From an uncultured Aureispira sp. (GTDB lineage: Bacteria; Bacteroidota; Bacteroidia; Chitinophagales; Saprospiraceae), in the NCBI GenBank assembly GCA_905480485.1, contig CAJQQM010000014.1:52802-116801 (forward strand): DNA of 64,000 nucleotides, in the 5' to 3' direction. Shown in pieces: positions 56,201 to 63,495 of this stretch. The notes beneath the pieces are model-generated. The model did no database searches. It was given only the letters and a program-made list of their open reading frames with translations, and was not told the origin of the DNA. Made by a program: the position numbers and the translations under genes. The first letter of the stretch is position 1. Each line of letters begins with the position of its first letter.

Positions 56201-57157
56201 GGATTTTTATCTTCAGATGCTGAACCTATCTTGACAAATATAACACAAGCCCAAGCAGGTACCTACAGCCTTACAATAACGGATGCCAATAACTGTTCAA
56301 ATGCTGCAACCGTTTCGGTATCGATATTGCCAACACCACAACAGCCTAGCCTATTGTATACGCAACCGCTTTGTTTTGGTGACCTACTAGAACTAACGGA
56401 CAGTGCTAGTTACATAAGTGGGCCTTTAGCGTTTTATTGGGAAAACCCAGCTGGAGGAATTGATACTACATCAATACCACAACTTTTGTTGGCAAATGCA
56501 GCTACGGGCACTTATATGCTAACCGTTTCTATGAATGGCTGTCTTTCAGAAACAGGTGATACGGTTGTAGTAGATTACGAACCTTTCCCTTCAGGAACAG
56601 ATGATTCTTATACAATTGTGTTTAGAGATTCACTGGTAGCTGCCGATATTGTGCTAAACGATAATCCTACAAGTAATGGATACATTGTGGTACTAATTGA
56701 TAGTGTTGATGGAGGTACTGTTCAGAACAATGGAGACGGCACAATTACTTATCGCCCGCGTTCAGGATTCTTTGGATTAGATACCTTAACCTACGCTTTG
56801 TGTGATGCACTGTGTACCAACAATTGTGATACAATGTCGGTATTCATCGAAGTAACTTCGGATTTTGAATGTTTTGTACCAAACGGTATATCACCGAACG
56901 GTGACGGGGTTAATGATAACATGAATATTACTTGTAAAAATGATTATCCTGATGCTGTTTTACAGGTGTTCTCAAGGTGGGGGACTCAAGTGTACGAGGG
57001 TTCAATGACAGGCTTTGATGGCACCTTTAACGGCAATGATTTACCGGATGGAACCTACTTCTATTTCTTGAAGCTGAATGATGCTAGTAATACTCCTGGG
57101 TCTGAACCGGGGCGTAATGGAGACGAATACACCGGCTTTATTATGTTGCAACGATAA
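47243..57157 (+). CDS. Giant HYR-repeat surface adhesin with T9SS type B sorting domain
   Basis: 3304 residues from the ATG at 47243, which gives signal peptide MKNKFTKSLFSKLFATTLILL...TNAQ (29 residues); the ORF track runs 16 codons too far upstream. Residues about 35-215 look like a proprotein-convertase P/Homo B-like domain (DPYGTWQVGLVDDAPG). About 30 HYR-type repeats follow (residues about 220-2772). Then come Ig/PKD-like segments (YVWYFNGNQISG, TYSMAITV), a cadherin/Big_9-like domain (GTITYRPRSGFFGLDTLTY) and the B-type CTD (CFVPNGISPNGDGVNDN...QVFSRWGTQVYEG). It would be exported by the T9SS and act in adhesion or gliding. No sprF-like partner gene is adjacent. The gene has no frameshift. 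Confidence 0.9.
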   Translation: MKNKFTKSLFSKLFATTLILLVAFQTNAQTTNNQTVVQKCYNGPTVSSANTLGTLLPGVNFVSGVDIPAGHKVVDVIVEIVWSKTDDGSCTPITGVPPDLTDVGFQIKDPFAAPQYLAVSDAVAGLLGGSLLPTFTDLTGFNPNVISDVTVFTDAVNSSFPLDPTDSANDTISSNNSTAVLDSYVGQDPYGTWQVGLVDDAPGTGPALCIESYCITLVTCDFDTLVASCKANSTVALDPATGTHTLNFFDLDSISDVSCIVKDITFSTPTVSCADIGVPVLVTMTLQDKLDSTATCQSLVTVVDTTAPDIPDCSLFPTPFTTIYLDATGVDTIFASQINMTDACGPITKEVRSFASPTYGNAVGFNCTSAATPQQFFVRGTDGSGNQNECILVVTVLDTFPPVAVCGSDTAFVGSGPVTVSGNSLDAGSFDVCPPIIDRWIGAQFNPNPIYSCADLGIDTVVLVVSDPSGNIASCDSAVVFIVDTVAPIAVCQNFTLNLDASGNGTLLPTDIDGGSSDICGIDSLDVNGGSSLVFDCSHVNAPQTVTLNLYDVSGNTNSCTADVTVVDVTPPTPICRNFTLYLDAAGIATLFADSLNNNSTDLCTGTFLDFLIAGSNTASFSCNDIGLNVTNLTVLDSFANSATCPSNVTVLDTFSPIANCLSPTVYLDASGNVNVFASDISAGSSDNCTVVDSSVNVLGNSSVAFVCSAIFTPQSVTLLVEDSEGNVGTCATTVNVVDTFTPVAICNASYTAVLDASGNALVLPTDIDNGSTDNCGLVEYLINGFTAQNYTCADVGSINAILTVRDSSGQTASCPTTINIVDNIPPTAACQVTTAYLNAAGTVVITPNDVLAFPATSDNCSTINSTFAGGSSTQSYTCDSVGVNTVDLVVSDASGNSATCQTTVTVLDTISPTASCSPVPYTVQIDASGQGFVVPSNVDNGSSDICGISSILVNSVDTFFYSCADVGNTAVTLSVLDASGNLSTCVANIVVNDPINPTAICKDTTVYLDATGTATVFAAQINNGSFDNCPALTLTINGLPSFNYNCSSVGTNTASLAVTDAGGNVSLCPANITVLDTITPVANCVTPGSLNIFLDNTCFASVPALSFNNASSDNCGSSLTYSVAGLPNATFTSANLLSNPNPVTLTVCDGSANCSTCATTVIVQDTTSPVVICKLDTVQLDALGNAIVLPTNINDGSIDNCSSPSLTINGGLSTTLTCANLGPNSVTLTATDPSGNSSSCVTTVLVEDLTAPNASCNASVTVILDASSNGALTPAEVNLGSSDNCTLASLTLSKTSYNCGDIPGNPHTITMVAADQSGNLDSCTVQVSVLDTVDPVALCIPGNLNLSLVGSTVSTTVAAVNNGSTDNCAIQSISLSQSSFDCSDIGINNVTLTVEDSSGNIGTCFATINVVDNTNPVAFCNSPTVALDATGTIQIAATDLALPGSLDNCSLSTILVEGVDTLTLSCANLGVNLLNVFIQDPSSNSATCQSTVNVVDGVNPIANCVVAPINLFLDASGIATINPVDLDAGSTDNCAIVNYAISQDTFRCGDVISSPNTVVLTVTDVSGNTDNCSASVNVSDTIRPSMACAPSTVVMHLGSSGLATIIADSFDNGTSDACGLASLVFTGAPNPVTCADLGVSPITLIATDVNGNIDSCTTSLTVLDTVPPTLVCNNISINLDALGSATVDASTSGLYSMSDACGVPSLTLDGGASVLYDCTNLGPNSITLVATDGSSNSSTCVAVITVNDITAPVVTCASSIQVLDALGSLAIDPAWLNTSVVEACGIDSIYTSPDTFDCSNVAPFNTVTLFVVDASGNVGSCAGNIEVLDTTAPTMLCNDTTICLTGGFVSVAATDIDGGSFDACGMSPVLSINGSNNVIYTCADIGPQVATLQRQDVHGNTNTCTATVTVQDCTAPTAVCQPSNYIVQVSSVGFVSVQASSLDFGSFDDCGIDPNGFKANGLDSLIYSCANVGIPDTVVLTVADIFGNTATCTTVIEVIDIENPIARCGGPVNAVLSASGTVTIAAFSINATLPSTPSSDNCGIASYLINGQANYAYDCTALGSNTAVLTVTDLSGNSDTCQAIVNILDNTPPTASCLFSANITLNQAGVATLSADTLVLSTSDNCGIDSILANGQQVLSFGCSDIGNNVINVTVIDSSGNQFVCNSIVNVSDNTSPVAICPTAPIQAFLNGSSFVYVTANAIDSASFDNCGIEFYQINGTDSVLYNCSQIGQFPTATLTVIDSFGNSDVCTATIEVLDAIPPVAICNSFTVTLGLDGTANVLPNAIDNGSFDNCGITSYLINGNSVETFNCTNVNTVNLVVLTVIDNYGNQSFCTDTVTVVDATAPQVQCSGAPVDFYLNASGFVTVDPQQLATATDSCSVVNWLINGLPDSTFDCSQINITHFVEIRVEDPSGNFATCNAFLNVIDSTPPVSNACQSNLTIALDSFGLNTLTGADISFFPTDNCSIVDTLINGQTSITYTCDSAALQQPLTAVLTLTDPSGNQSTCVTSINLVDNISPVALCNDTLFNVQLNNQGIVTVLPSTINNGSYDACSPLTYLINSQPSQTFDCTNIATSFNATILTVIDANGNSSTCQSYLEIVDNLPPTVICNDTTIYISGSSVTLNATGIDGGSFDNCFIGSYSFSNGATTRTFSCSDTGQISVNLIVTDIYGNVDSCTAIVTVRDSTPPSISCNQITVDLTASLQAVLAYNTPFSALNVGSATDNCSLVSVDISPSVITCTDVGNVPFTLTATDASGNVAVCQDTVVVILDRPTILTPTQDTVLCEGEDLSFTSSIPSNGINYDLYWVNPASDTLSTTTSASDSNLTITNEGYYTFIMEPQNGTGCPSLDSIYVDINEVQPPVLTALQPCDGDSTVINLANANTYVGSSITYVWYFNGNQISGNNIDSLLLADMSVLDSGTYSMAITVTEGPATCYDSSAVALTIDVLDLPDAPVPTANIPCDGDSLRLLNNAPGFSYAWDGPLGFLSSDAEPILTNITQAQAGTYSLTITDANNCSNAATVSVSILPTPQQPSLLYTQPLCFGDLLELTDSASYISGPLAFYWENPAGGIDTTSIPQLLLANAATGTYMLTVSMNGCLSETGDTVVVDYEPFPSGTDDSYTIVFRDSLVAADIVLNDNPTSNGYIVVLIDSVDGGTVQNNGDGTITYRPRSGFFGLDTLTYALCDALCTNNCDTMSVFIEVTSDFECFVPNGISPNGDGVNDNMNITCKNDYPDAVLQVFSRWGTQVYEGSMTGFDGTFNGNDLPDGTYFYFLKLNDASNTPGSEPGRNGDEYTGFIMLQR
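47904..55560 (+). repeat. About 30 tandem HYR-type protein repeats
   Basis: Units average about 85 codons and follow a pattern like D-x-x-P-P-V-A-x-C ... LDASG ... GSxDNC ... DSSGNxxxC ... VxVxD, with usually four Cys per unit. Units differ strongly in protein and DNA sequence, so this is an old, diverged array rather than a recent expansion. One unit (residues just before TFTPVAICN) and the tenth unit deviate in spacing. Confidence 0.85.
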
Positions 57158-57182
57158 TCTTTAGACAGATAAATAAAACTAT

Positions 57183-57214
57183 AAAAAGGTCAGGATTTAC
57201 TCCTGACCTTTTTT
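57183..57214 (+). terminator. Intrinsic terminator after the HYR giant gene
   Basis: AAAAGGTCAGGA pairs perfectly with TCCTGACCTTTT around TTTAC, followed by more Ts, 26 bases after the stop. Confidence 0.85.
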
Positions 57215-57260
57215 GATGTCTAGGTGTCCTCGAGTCTATTTTAAAAATTATGAGTAATTT

Positions 57261-57291
57261 TTTGAATAATAGTATATTGTGATTATCTTTG
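57261..57291 (+). promoter_or_regulatory. Promoter of rpsA
   Basis: TTTG at 57261-57264, 19 bases, then TATCTTTG at 57284-57291: both elements match the Bacteroidota consensus exactly. The leader would be about 75 bases. The box is inside the ORF track's extended N-terminus, confirming the ATG at 57372. Confidence 0.7.
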
Positions 57292-57371
57292 CAATCGCTT
57301 TTCTGTGTCCTGTTGGTCCGAAAAGTAGTGGAAATTTATTTTTTAACCTTTTAAAACAAGTGTTCCTTATT

Positions 57372-59333
57372 ATGGATAATCTTGAAAACGAAAACAACGA
57401 AAACGTTGTTGAAAATGAAAATAGCGGACAAGTCGTTGAAAATAACGAAACTGCCGTTGAAACTGTAGTAGAAGCTACAGCTACAATTGTAGAAACTGCA
57501 TTTGATGATTTTGATTGGGATAAAGGACCTAAAGGAGTTCTTAATTATTCTGACAATGAAATTGAGCAGTTTGAGCAATTATACAACTCTACACTAAGTT
57601 CTATCAAAGAATTTGAGATAGTAGCCGGTAAAGTTGTTTTTATTACTGATTCAGATGTAGTTTTGGATTTAAACTGCAAATCAGATGGATTAGTATCAAA
57701 AACAGAATTTCGCGATATGCCTGACCTAAAAGTAGGGGATGTTGTAGAAGTATATGTTGAAACGCAAGAAGACAAGCGTGGGCAATTAGTTTTATCTCGT
57801 CGCAAAGCGAAATTACTGAATGCATGGTCGAATATTGTCGATTCTTACGAAACAGGTAGAGTCGTTAAAGGTACCGTTATCAGCAAAACCAAAGGTGGTT
57901 TGATTGTAGATATAGACGGGCTTGAAACATTCTTGCCAGGTTCTCAAATTGACATTCGCCCTATCATCGATTATGATTCCTACGTAGGCAAAACAATGGA
58001 GTTTAAAGTTGTTAAAATCAACGAATCCATTAAGAATGCTGTTGTATCGCACAAAGCACTTATCGAAAGTGACTTGGAAGAACAACGTCAAGCTATCATA
58101 TCTAAATTAGAAAAAGGTCAGGTACTTGAAGGTACTGTCAAAAACTTGACAGACTTTGGTGCTTTCTTGGATTTAGGTGGTGTCGATGGTCTACTTTATA
58201 TCACTGATATTTCTTGGGGAAGAATCAAACACCCTAGTGATGTACTAGAGAATGGTCAGAAATTGAACGTAGTTGTTTTAGATTTCAACGATGACAAAAA
58301 ACGTATTTCTCTTGGCTTAAAACAATTACAACCACATCCGTGGGATGTTTTAGAAGAAGACATGCTTCCTGGTTCAGTCGTTAAAGGTAAAATCGTTAAC
58401 ATTGAAGATTATGGTGCATTCTTAGAGGTTACACCAGGTGTTGAAGGGCTTATTCACGTATCTGAGGTTTCTTGGAGTTCTCAGCCAATCAATTCTCGTG
58501 ACTTCTTTAAAGAAGGTGATGAGTACGAAGCTAAGATTGTGACCATCGATCGCGAAGACCGAAAAATGTCTTTAAGTTTAAGGAAATTACAAGAAGACCC
58601 ATGGTCAAAAATCGAAGAAAAATATCCTAAAGGTTCTGAACACAGTGGAGAGGTCAAAAACCTTACACCTTATGGCGTATTTATCGAATTAGAAGAAGGG
58701 ATAGGTGGAATGATTCACATTTCAGATCTTTCTTGGACCAAACGTTTTGCACACCCTGCTGAATTCACTAAAGTAGGTGAATCTTTAAAGGTAACTATCT
58801 TGGAAATCGACAAAGACTCTCGCAAACTTTCTTTGGGCCACAAACAGCTAGAAGAAAATCCGTGGGAAACTTTTGCAGATGTATTCCCTGAAGGTTCTGT
58901 ACACGAAGCTACTATTTTGCGTCGCGATGACAGAGGTGCTATAGTTCAATTACCTTATGGTCTTGAGGCTTTTGCTCCAATTCGTCACATCAAGAAAGAG
59001 GATGGTACTTTAGCTGAAGTTGAAGAGCAGTTACTATTTAAAGTAATCGAATTTAACAGAGACGACAAGCGTATTTTGGTATCTCACTCTCGTTATTATT
59101 CTGATGCTAAGCGTGATGCCGAAACGGCGGACAAAAACGCAGTAAAAGCGCAGAAGAAAGCAACTCAAAAAACGATGAATAAGGTTAACTCAAACAATGA
59201 GAAATCTACATTCGGTGATTTGAGTGCATTTTCTCAACTCAAAGAGCAGTTGCAGAATGAGGAGAATGAAGCTAAAAAAGCAGCGTCTAAAGTTGAAGTT
59301 AAAAATGATAAAGCTGCCGAAGAGGAAGAATAA
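57372..59333 (+). CDS. rpsA: 30S ribosomal protein S1
   Basis: 653 residues from the ATG at 57372 (MDNLENENNENVVENENSG); the promoter at 57261-57291 rules out the ORF-track start. An acidic, Asn/Glu-rich N-terminal extension of about 55 residues precedes S1 repeats, with clear units such as GQVLEGTVKNLTDFGAFLDLGG, GSVVKGKIVNIEDYGAFLEV and GSEHSGEVKNLTPYGVFIELEEG. S1 brings mRNA to the 30S subunit. The Lys/Ala/Glu-rich tail (KDAETADKNAVKAQKKATQK and on) is variable among relatives. Confidence 0.93.
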   Translation: MDNLENENNENVVENENSGQVVENNETAVETVVEATATIVETAFDDFDWDKGPKGVLNYSDNEIEQFEQLYNSTLSSIKEFEIVAGKVVFITDSDVVLDLNCKSDGLVSKTEFRDMPDLKVGDVVEVYVETQEDKRGQLVLSRRKAKLLNAWSNIVDSYETGRVVKGTVISKTKGGLIVDIDGLETFLPGSQIDIRPIIDYDSYVGKTMEFKVVKINESIKNAVVSHKALIESDLEEQRQAIISKLEKGQVLEGTVKNLTDFGAFLDLGGVDGLLYITDISWGRIKHPSDVLENGQKLNVVVLDFNDDKKRISLGLKQLQPHPWDVLEEDMLPGSVVKGKIVNIEDYGAFLEVTPGVEGLIHVSEVSWSSQPINSRDFFKEGDEYEAKIVTIDREDRKMSLSLRKLQEDPWSKIEEKYPKGSEHSGEVKNLTPYGVFIELEEGIGGMIHISDLSWTKRFAHPAEFTKVGESLKVTILEIDKDSRKLSLGHKQLEENPWETFADVFPEGSVHEATILRRDDRGAIVQLPYGLEAFAPIRHIKKEDGTLAEVEEQLLFKVIEFNRDDKRILVSHSRYYSDAKRDAETADKNAVKAQKKATQKTMNKVNSNNEKSTFGDLSAFSQLKEQLQNEENEAKKAASKVEVKNDKAAEEEE

Positions 59334-59357
59334 ATTCTTTTTAGCTGAGTCATAATA

Positions 59358-59390
59358 CAAAAGGCAACTACTTAATAGTAGTTGCCTTTT
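59358..59390. terminator. Bidirectional terminator between rpsA and the LUD gene
   Basis: AAAAGGCAACTACT pairs with AGTAGTTGCCTTTT around TAAT, with T-runs on both strands, between convergent genes. Confidence 0.85.
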
Positions 59391-59391
59391 T

Positions 59392-60018
59392 CTATGTAGC
59401 TTCGGTCATAAATACATAGAGTGCTATTGGGCCGTGTGCTCCGTTCACTAGTGTTTTTTCAATATCTGCAGTTTGACTATTGTTCGATGCAATATTGAGC
59501 ATAGAAGGTAGGTCATCAGCTCTTAACGACTGCAAAGACAGTATATCTTTCAAATCAGAAACTACTTGATTGGTGGTGGCAATAACAATATGAATGTCAG
59601 GTAAAATAGATAAAGAGCGTCCTGCTTCACTTGCGCTACTCAAAAAGACAGAACCTGTACGAGCAATCAAAGCCTCGCAGCTAGTTATACCAACGGTGGC
59701 ATCCGAAAACTTACTCGGGTCGTCGCTGTATTTTAAGTCATAATGCCTCAATAAATTACCGAGTTGCTTGTTGGCACAGGCGACCGATTCCCATTTGTTC
59801 TGATGCAACAGAACGGATAGCTGCTGAGCTAAATCTGCAAAAGTATCTCCATACACAAATTTGCCGCCGTTATCGGTAAAAGATTGTGCAAATTGTATCA
59901 CTAAGTCCTCTTCTTCAGATAGGCTATAAATCGGCTCTTTATTGGGTATATAAGGGTCTTTGACTGCTGACTTTACTTGCCTAAGGCGCTTAAGTATATT
60001 ATTTCTAGAGTCTTTCAT
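59392..60018 (-). CDS. LUD-domain protein (LutC/YkgG-like)
   Basis: 208 residues. LUD-type segments are GKFVYGDTFADLAQQLSVLL, VGITSCEALIARTGSVFLSSASEAGRSLSILPDIHIVI and the Gly-rich end KTLVNGAHGPIALYVFMTEA. LutC is part of the lactate-utilisation complex in other bacteria, but single LUD genes next to ftsH are widespread in Bacteroidota and their job is not clear. It follows ftsH on the minus strand after 86 bases that contain a terminator-like hairpin. Confidence 0.85.
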   Translation of the reverse strand: MKDSRNNILKRLRQVKSAVKDPYIPNKEPIYSLSEEEDLVIQFAQSFTDNGGKFVYGDTFADLAQQLSVLLHQNKWESVACANKQLGNLLRHYDLKYSDDPSKFSDATVGITSCEALIARTGSVFLSSASEAGRSLSILPDIHIVIATTNQVVSDLKDILSLQSLRADDLPSMLNIASNNSQTADIEKTLVNGAHGPIALYVFMTEAT

Positions 60019-60042
60019 ACGATAAAATTATAAATTAATCCA

Positions 60043-60084
60043 TAAAAAAAATCTGAACCCCATAGATTTTATGAAGTTCAGATT
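60043..60084 (-). terminator. Terminator-like hairpin after ftsH
   Basis: AATCTGAAC pairs with GTTCAGATT (17-base loop), and on the minus strand a T-run follows. It lies 21 bases past the ftsH stop, so LUD may be only partly coexpressed. Confidence 0.65.
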
Positions 60085-60104
60085 GATTTAATGCAGCGCT
60101 TGTT

Positions 60105-62111
60105 CTAAAGAATTTCTGTCTGATCGTCGCTGTCTTGTAAGGTGTCTACACCGTTGTTGTCGCCCGCTGCTTTCTCTCCGTCTTTTTCGTCAGGGATGTA
60201 GTCATAAGGTCTTTTTCCAATGAGAAGTTCTACATCTTTACGCAATAGTACTTCTTTATCTAACAATTCGGAGGCCAATAGCTTCAACTCTTTTTGTTTT
60301 TCTTTAAGTAATTGCAAGGAACGTTTGTATTGCCCATCTATCACACTTCTAATTTCTTGATCAATTAGTTGGGCTGTAGCCTCTGAATAAGGTTTAGCAA
60401 ATTGGTTGTTTTTCATCATCTCATAATAAGAAACATTTCCTACTTTGCTGTTCATACCATAAATAGTGACTAAACTATTGGCTATTTGAGTAACACGGTC
60501 CAAGTCGTTCTGTGCACCAGTAGAAACCTCACCAAAAATGATCTCTTCAGCAGCCCTTCCCGATAACAATCCACATATTTGATCCAACAAATGTTGTTCA
60601 GGGACAATGTTCTTCTCTTTTGGTAGGTATTGTGCATAACCAAGGGCTGTTAAACCACGAGGTACGATAGTTACCTTAACCAAAGGATGTGCATGTTCAA
60701 GGTACCAACCACTGATAGCATGTCCGGCTTCATGATAAGCTATCACGCGTTTCTCTTCTGGAGAAATCAATTTATTTTTCTTCTCTAAACCACCAATTAC
60801 TCGGTCAATTGCTTTGTTAAAGTCGTCCATTCCCACATGACTTTTGTTGAATCGAGCTGCAATTAGTGCGGCTTCGTTACAAATATTGGCTATTTCTGCG
60901 CCGGCAAATCCAGGCGTTTGTGTAGCCAATGTTTTTGCATCAACGTCATCGGCAATTTTGATGGGTATAAGGTGTACTTTGAATATTTGTTCTCTACCCA
61001 TCAAATCTGGTTTTCCAATTCCAATCTGACGATCAAAACGGCCAGGTCTCAGAAGGGCAGGGTCAAGAATATCAGGACGGTTGGTAGCTGCTACCAAAAT
61101 CACACCTTTATCCGTACTAAATCCATCCATTTCTACCAAAAGTTGGTTTAGGGTGTTTTCTCTTTCGTCGTTACCCTGCATGGAGTTACGCCCTCTAGCA
61201 CGGCCTATTGCATCAATCTCATCGATAAACACGATACAAGGCGCTTTTTCTCTAGCTTGACGAAACATATCTCTTACTCTAGATGCACCTACTCCAACAA
61301 ACATTTCGACAAAGTCAGAACCAGATATACTAAAGAAAGGTACAGCAGCTTCTCCTGCTACCGCTTTTGCTAGCAACGTTTTACCGGTGCCCGGAGGGCC
61401 TACCAACAAGACTCCTTTTGGAATTTTACCTCCAAGGGCAGTATATTTTTGAGGAGAACGTAAAAAGTCAACAATTTCCATCACTTCTTCTTTGGCTTCA
61501 TCTAAGCCAGCAACATCTTTGAAGGTTACGTTTACTTTAGAATCCTTGTCAAAAAGTGTCGCCTTTGAGCGGCCGATATTGAATATTTGGCCGCCGCCGC
61601 CGCCACCGCCGCCGACGCGACGCATAAAGAAAATCCAAATTCCTATTAATAAAACAAAAGGGAAAAGCCAAATAATTATATTGGCCAATGTGCCGCGAGT
61701 ATCGGTGCTGACAAGTAAGTCTTTTCCATCCGGGTTTTCTTTCAAAAACTCTTTACGTGCCTCATCTACTTTGGTATCAAATGTCTCTAGAACTACAAAG
61801 TTTTGTTTGTAGTGCGGCCCCGTGTTCGGCGTTCCGATAGTTGAGGTGGAAACCTTTTTGTGCCGTTGTAATTTAAGAACATTTGGGTCGATGTATATTT
61901 CAGCATATGAACCGGGTTCGTCTTTGTTAATTATGACAATTTTTTGAACATCCCCTTTTTTGATTAATTCCGTCAATTCAGACATAGGTATTTCAGGTAG
62001 TGAACCTGTCATACTAAATAAATTGAGCGAAATCAGTACAACGGCAATAATGGCATAAAACCAATAATAATTAAATTTTGGTTTGTTATCGTTTGATTTC
62101 TTTTTTTCCAT
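60105..62111 (-). CDS. ftsH: Membrane-bound ATP-dependent zinc metalloprotease FtsH
   Basis: 668 residues. Two membrane helices (about 15-34 and 143-163) flank the periplasmic domain. After a run of eight Gly (167-174) comes the AAA module with Walker A GPPGTGKT (238-245), the pore and second-region segments [17 protein letters not shown] and [11 protein letters not shown], and the zinc site HEAGH at about 460-464. It degrades damaged membrane and cytoplasmic proteins. The acidic C-terminus ([26 protein letters not shown]) is extended. Confidence 0.95.
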   Translation of the reverse strand: MEKKKSNDNKPKFNYYWFYAIIAVVLISLNLFSMTGSLPEIPMSELTELIKKGDVQKIVIINKDEPGSYAEIYIDPNVLKLQRHKKVSTSTIGTPNTGPHYKQNFVVLETFDTKVDEARKEFLKENPDGKDLLVSTDTRGTLANIIIWLFPFVLLIGIWIFFMRRVGGGGGGGGQIFNIGRSKATLFDKDSKVNVTFKDVAGLDEAKEEVMEIVDFLRSPQKYTALGGKIPKGVLLVGPPGTGKTLLAKAVAGEAAVPFFSISGSDFVEMFVGVGASRVRDMFRQAREKAPCIVFIDEIDAIGRARGRNSMQGNDERENTLNQLLVEMDGFSTDKGVILVAATNRPDILDPALLRPGRFDRQIGIGKPDLMGREQIFKVHLIPIKIADDVDAKTLATQTPGFAGAEIANICNEAALIAARFNKSHVGMDDFNKAIDRVIGGLEKKNKLISPEEKRVIAYHEAGHAISGWYLEHAHPLVKVTIVPRGLTALGYAQYLPKEKNIVPEQHLLDQICGLLSGRAAEEIIFGEVSTGAQNDLDRVTQIANSLVTIYGMNSKVGNVSYYEMMKNNQFAKPYSEATAQLIDQEIRSVIDGQYKRSLQLLKEKQKELKLLASELLDKEVLLRKDVELLIGKRPYDYIPDEKDGEKAAGDNNGVDTLQDSDDQTEIL

Positions 62112-62188
62112 TTTTTGAATTTTATAACCCCAACAATATATTTGGGGAATATTTAGTTTACTAGTTTAGTTGAGCAAATTGCCCGATA

Positions 62189-62584
62189 TTAATCCTCGAG
62201 ATTGTTGTATTTTGTTATTTGGGCATCATTCCAAAGGTCTTCGAGGTTGTAAAAAGCACGTTTCTCTTTAGAAAAAACATGGACGACAACGTTGAAATAA
62301 TCGATTAACATCCAACTATTGCCTTGCTTACCCTCCGCATGAAAAGGTCGTAAGCTAGTTTTTTCAAATACTTTTTTTTCGATGTTGTTGATGATACCAA
62401 GCATTTGTGTGTTAGAGGTAGCGTGGCAAATGATGAAAAAATCATTATTAGCCATTTCGATGCCTCTTAAATCATAATTTACTATATCTTTGCCTTTAAT
62501 ATCTTGAATAGAATCTATGATAATATTATTCAGAATTTCAGCCGAATTTTCCTCCTTTTCTACAGCGCTATTTTTGTTGTTCAA
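62189..62584 (-). CDS. rsfS: Ribosome silencing factor RsfS
   Basis: 131 residues. The family core IIDSIQDIKGKDIVNYDLRGIEMANNDFFIICHATSNTQMLGI and GKQGNSWMLIDYFNVVVHVFSKEKRAFYNLEDLW matches RsfS/DUF143. It binds ribosomal protein L14 and stops subunit joining when nutrients are short. It ends 77 bases before ftsH and is probably transcribed with it. The short acidic N-terminal extension (EKEENSAEILNN) is unremarkable. Confidence 0.92.
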   Translation of the reverse strand: MNNKNSAVEKEENSAEILNNIIIDSIQDIKGKDIVNYDLRGIEMANNDFFIICHATSNTQMLGIINNIEKKVFEKTSLRPFHAEGKQGNSWMLIDYFNVVVHVFSKEKRAFYNLEDLWNDAQITKYNNLED

Positions 62585-62710
62585 TGGTTGAAAAATTTGT
62601 GATAAATATTAATGAAATAAATCATAAAAGGGTGCAAACAAATAAATACTAATGCTGCTGCACCAAAATCAATAAGATAAACATTTTAGGTCAAACCCTA
62701 AATTCAATAC

Positions 62711-63487
62711 ATGAATCTTTTAAACCCTAACAGTCTTTTTGTTGGTAAAGTTGCAAAATTTATAAAAAATATAGACTCTACTAATTCATATGCTAAAAAC
62801 TTACTTTCAAAAAGTAATCCAATTGATGGAACTGTCATTTGTGCGGGGAATCAGCAGGCAGGCAGAGGACAAATTGGCAGTGCTTGGCAGTCTGAAGCAG
62901 ATAAAAACTTACTTTTATCAATAATTTTATTGCCCAAGTTTTTGCAGGCCTCACAACAGTTTATGCTCAGCAAGGTAGTTTGTTTGGCGGCTACCGAATT
63001 GTTGTATTTTTTGGGAATTGACCAAAATGATGTTTGGATAAAATGGCCTAATGACTTGTATGTAGGCGACTTGAAAATAGGAGGGATTTTAATAGAAAAT
63101 CAATTAAAGGGGCATTACTTACACAATTCGGTAATTGGTATAGGCCTAAATATCAATCAGTCTCTATTCGACCCGTCATTGGCAAATCCCACTTCAGTAT
63201 TACTTCAAACAGGACAAAATAACCCAATAAATATTGTACTCAAGCGCTATTGTGAACTTCTAGAACCTTATTACCTGCAATTAAAAGCTACGAACTACAA
63301 GCCTATAAATCAAGCGTATTTGGAAAGATTACTTGGCTACAAAAAGTGGAGGTATTTTTATCTAAAAAGGACTGAACATCGAATACGGGCCCAAATAATT
63401 GGTGTCCATGAAAGTGGTCAGCTGTGTTTGCAAACCGAGCATAAACAATTGTATTGTTCGCTCAAAGAAATTGTCTTCGAGTTTTGA
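62711..63487 (+). CDS. birA: Biotin--[acetyl-CoA-carboxylase] ligase
   Basis: 258 residues, without the N-terminal DNA-binding domain, so it is a class I ligase. Key segments are IDSTNSYAKNLL, the nucleotide-binding loop AGRGQIGSAW (Gln where many relatives have Arg), WIKWPNDLYVGDLKIGGILIE and SVIGIGLNINQ. It attaches biotin to carboxylase carrier proteins. It is divergent from rsfS, which matches the common Bacteroidota arrangement birA | rsfS-ftsH. Confidence 0.92.
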   Translation: MNLLNPNSLFVGKVAKFIKNIDSTNSYAKNLLSKSNPIDGTVICAGNQQAGRGQIGSAWQSEADKNLLLSIILLPKFLQASQQFMLSKVVCLAATELLYFLGIDQNDVWIKWPNDLYVGDLKIGGILIENQLKGHYLHNSVIGIGLNINQSLFDPSLANPTSVLLQTGQNNPINIVLKRYCELLEPYYLQLKATNYKPINQAYLERLLGYKKWRYFYLKRTEHRIRAQIIGVHESGQLCLQTEHKQLYCSLKEIVFEF

Positions 63488-63495
63488 GCTGTTTA

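Noticed and set aside
61596-61622. GC-rich CCG/CCA run near the ftsH membrane linker
   Set aside because: Simply encodes the run of eight glycines between the second helix and the AAA module, a flexible linker common in FtsH proteins.
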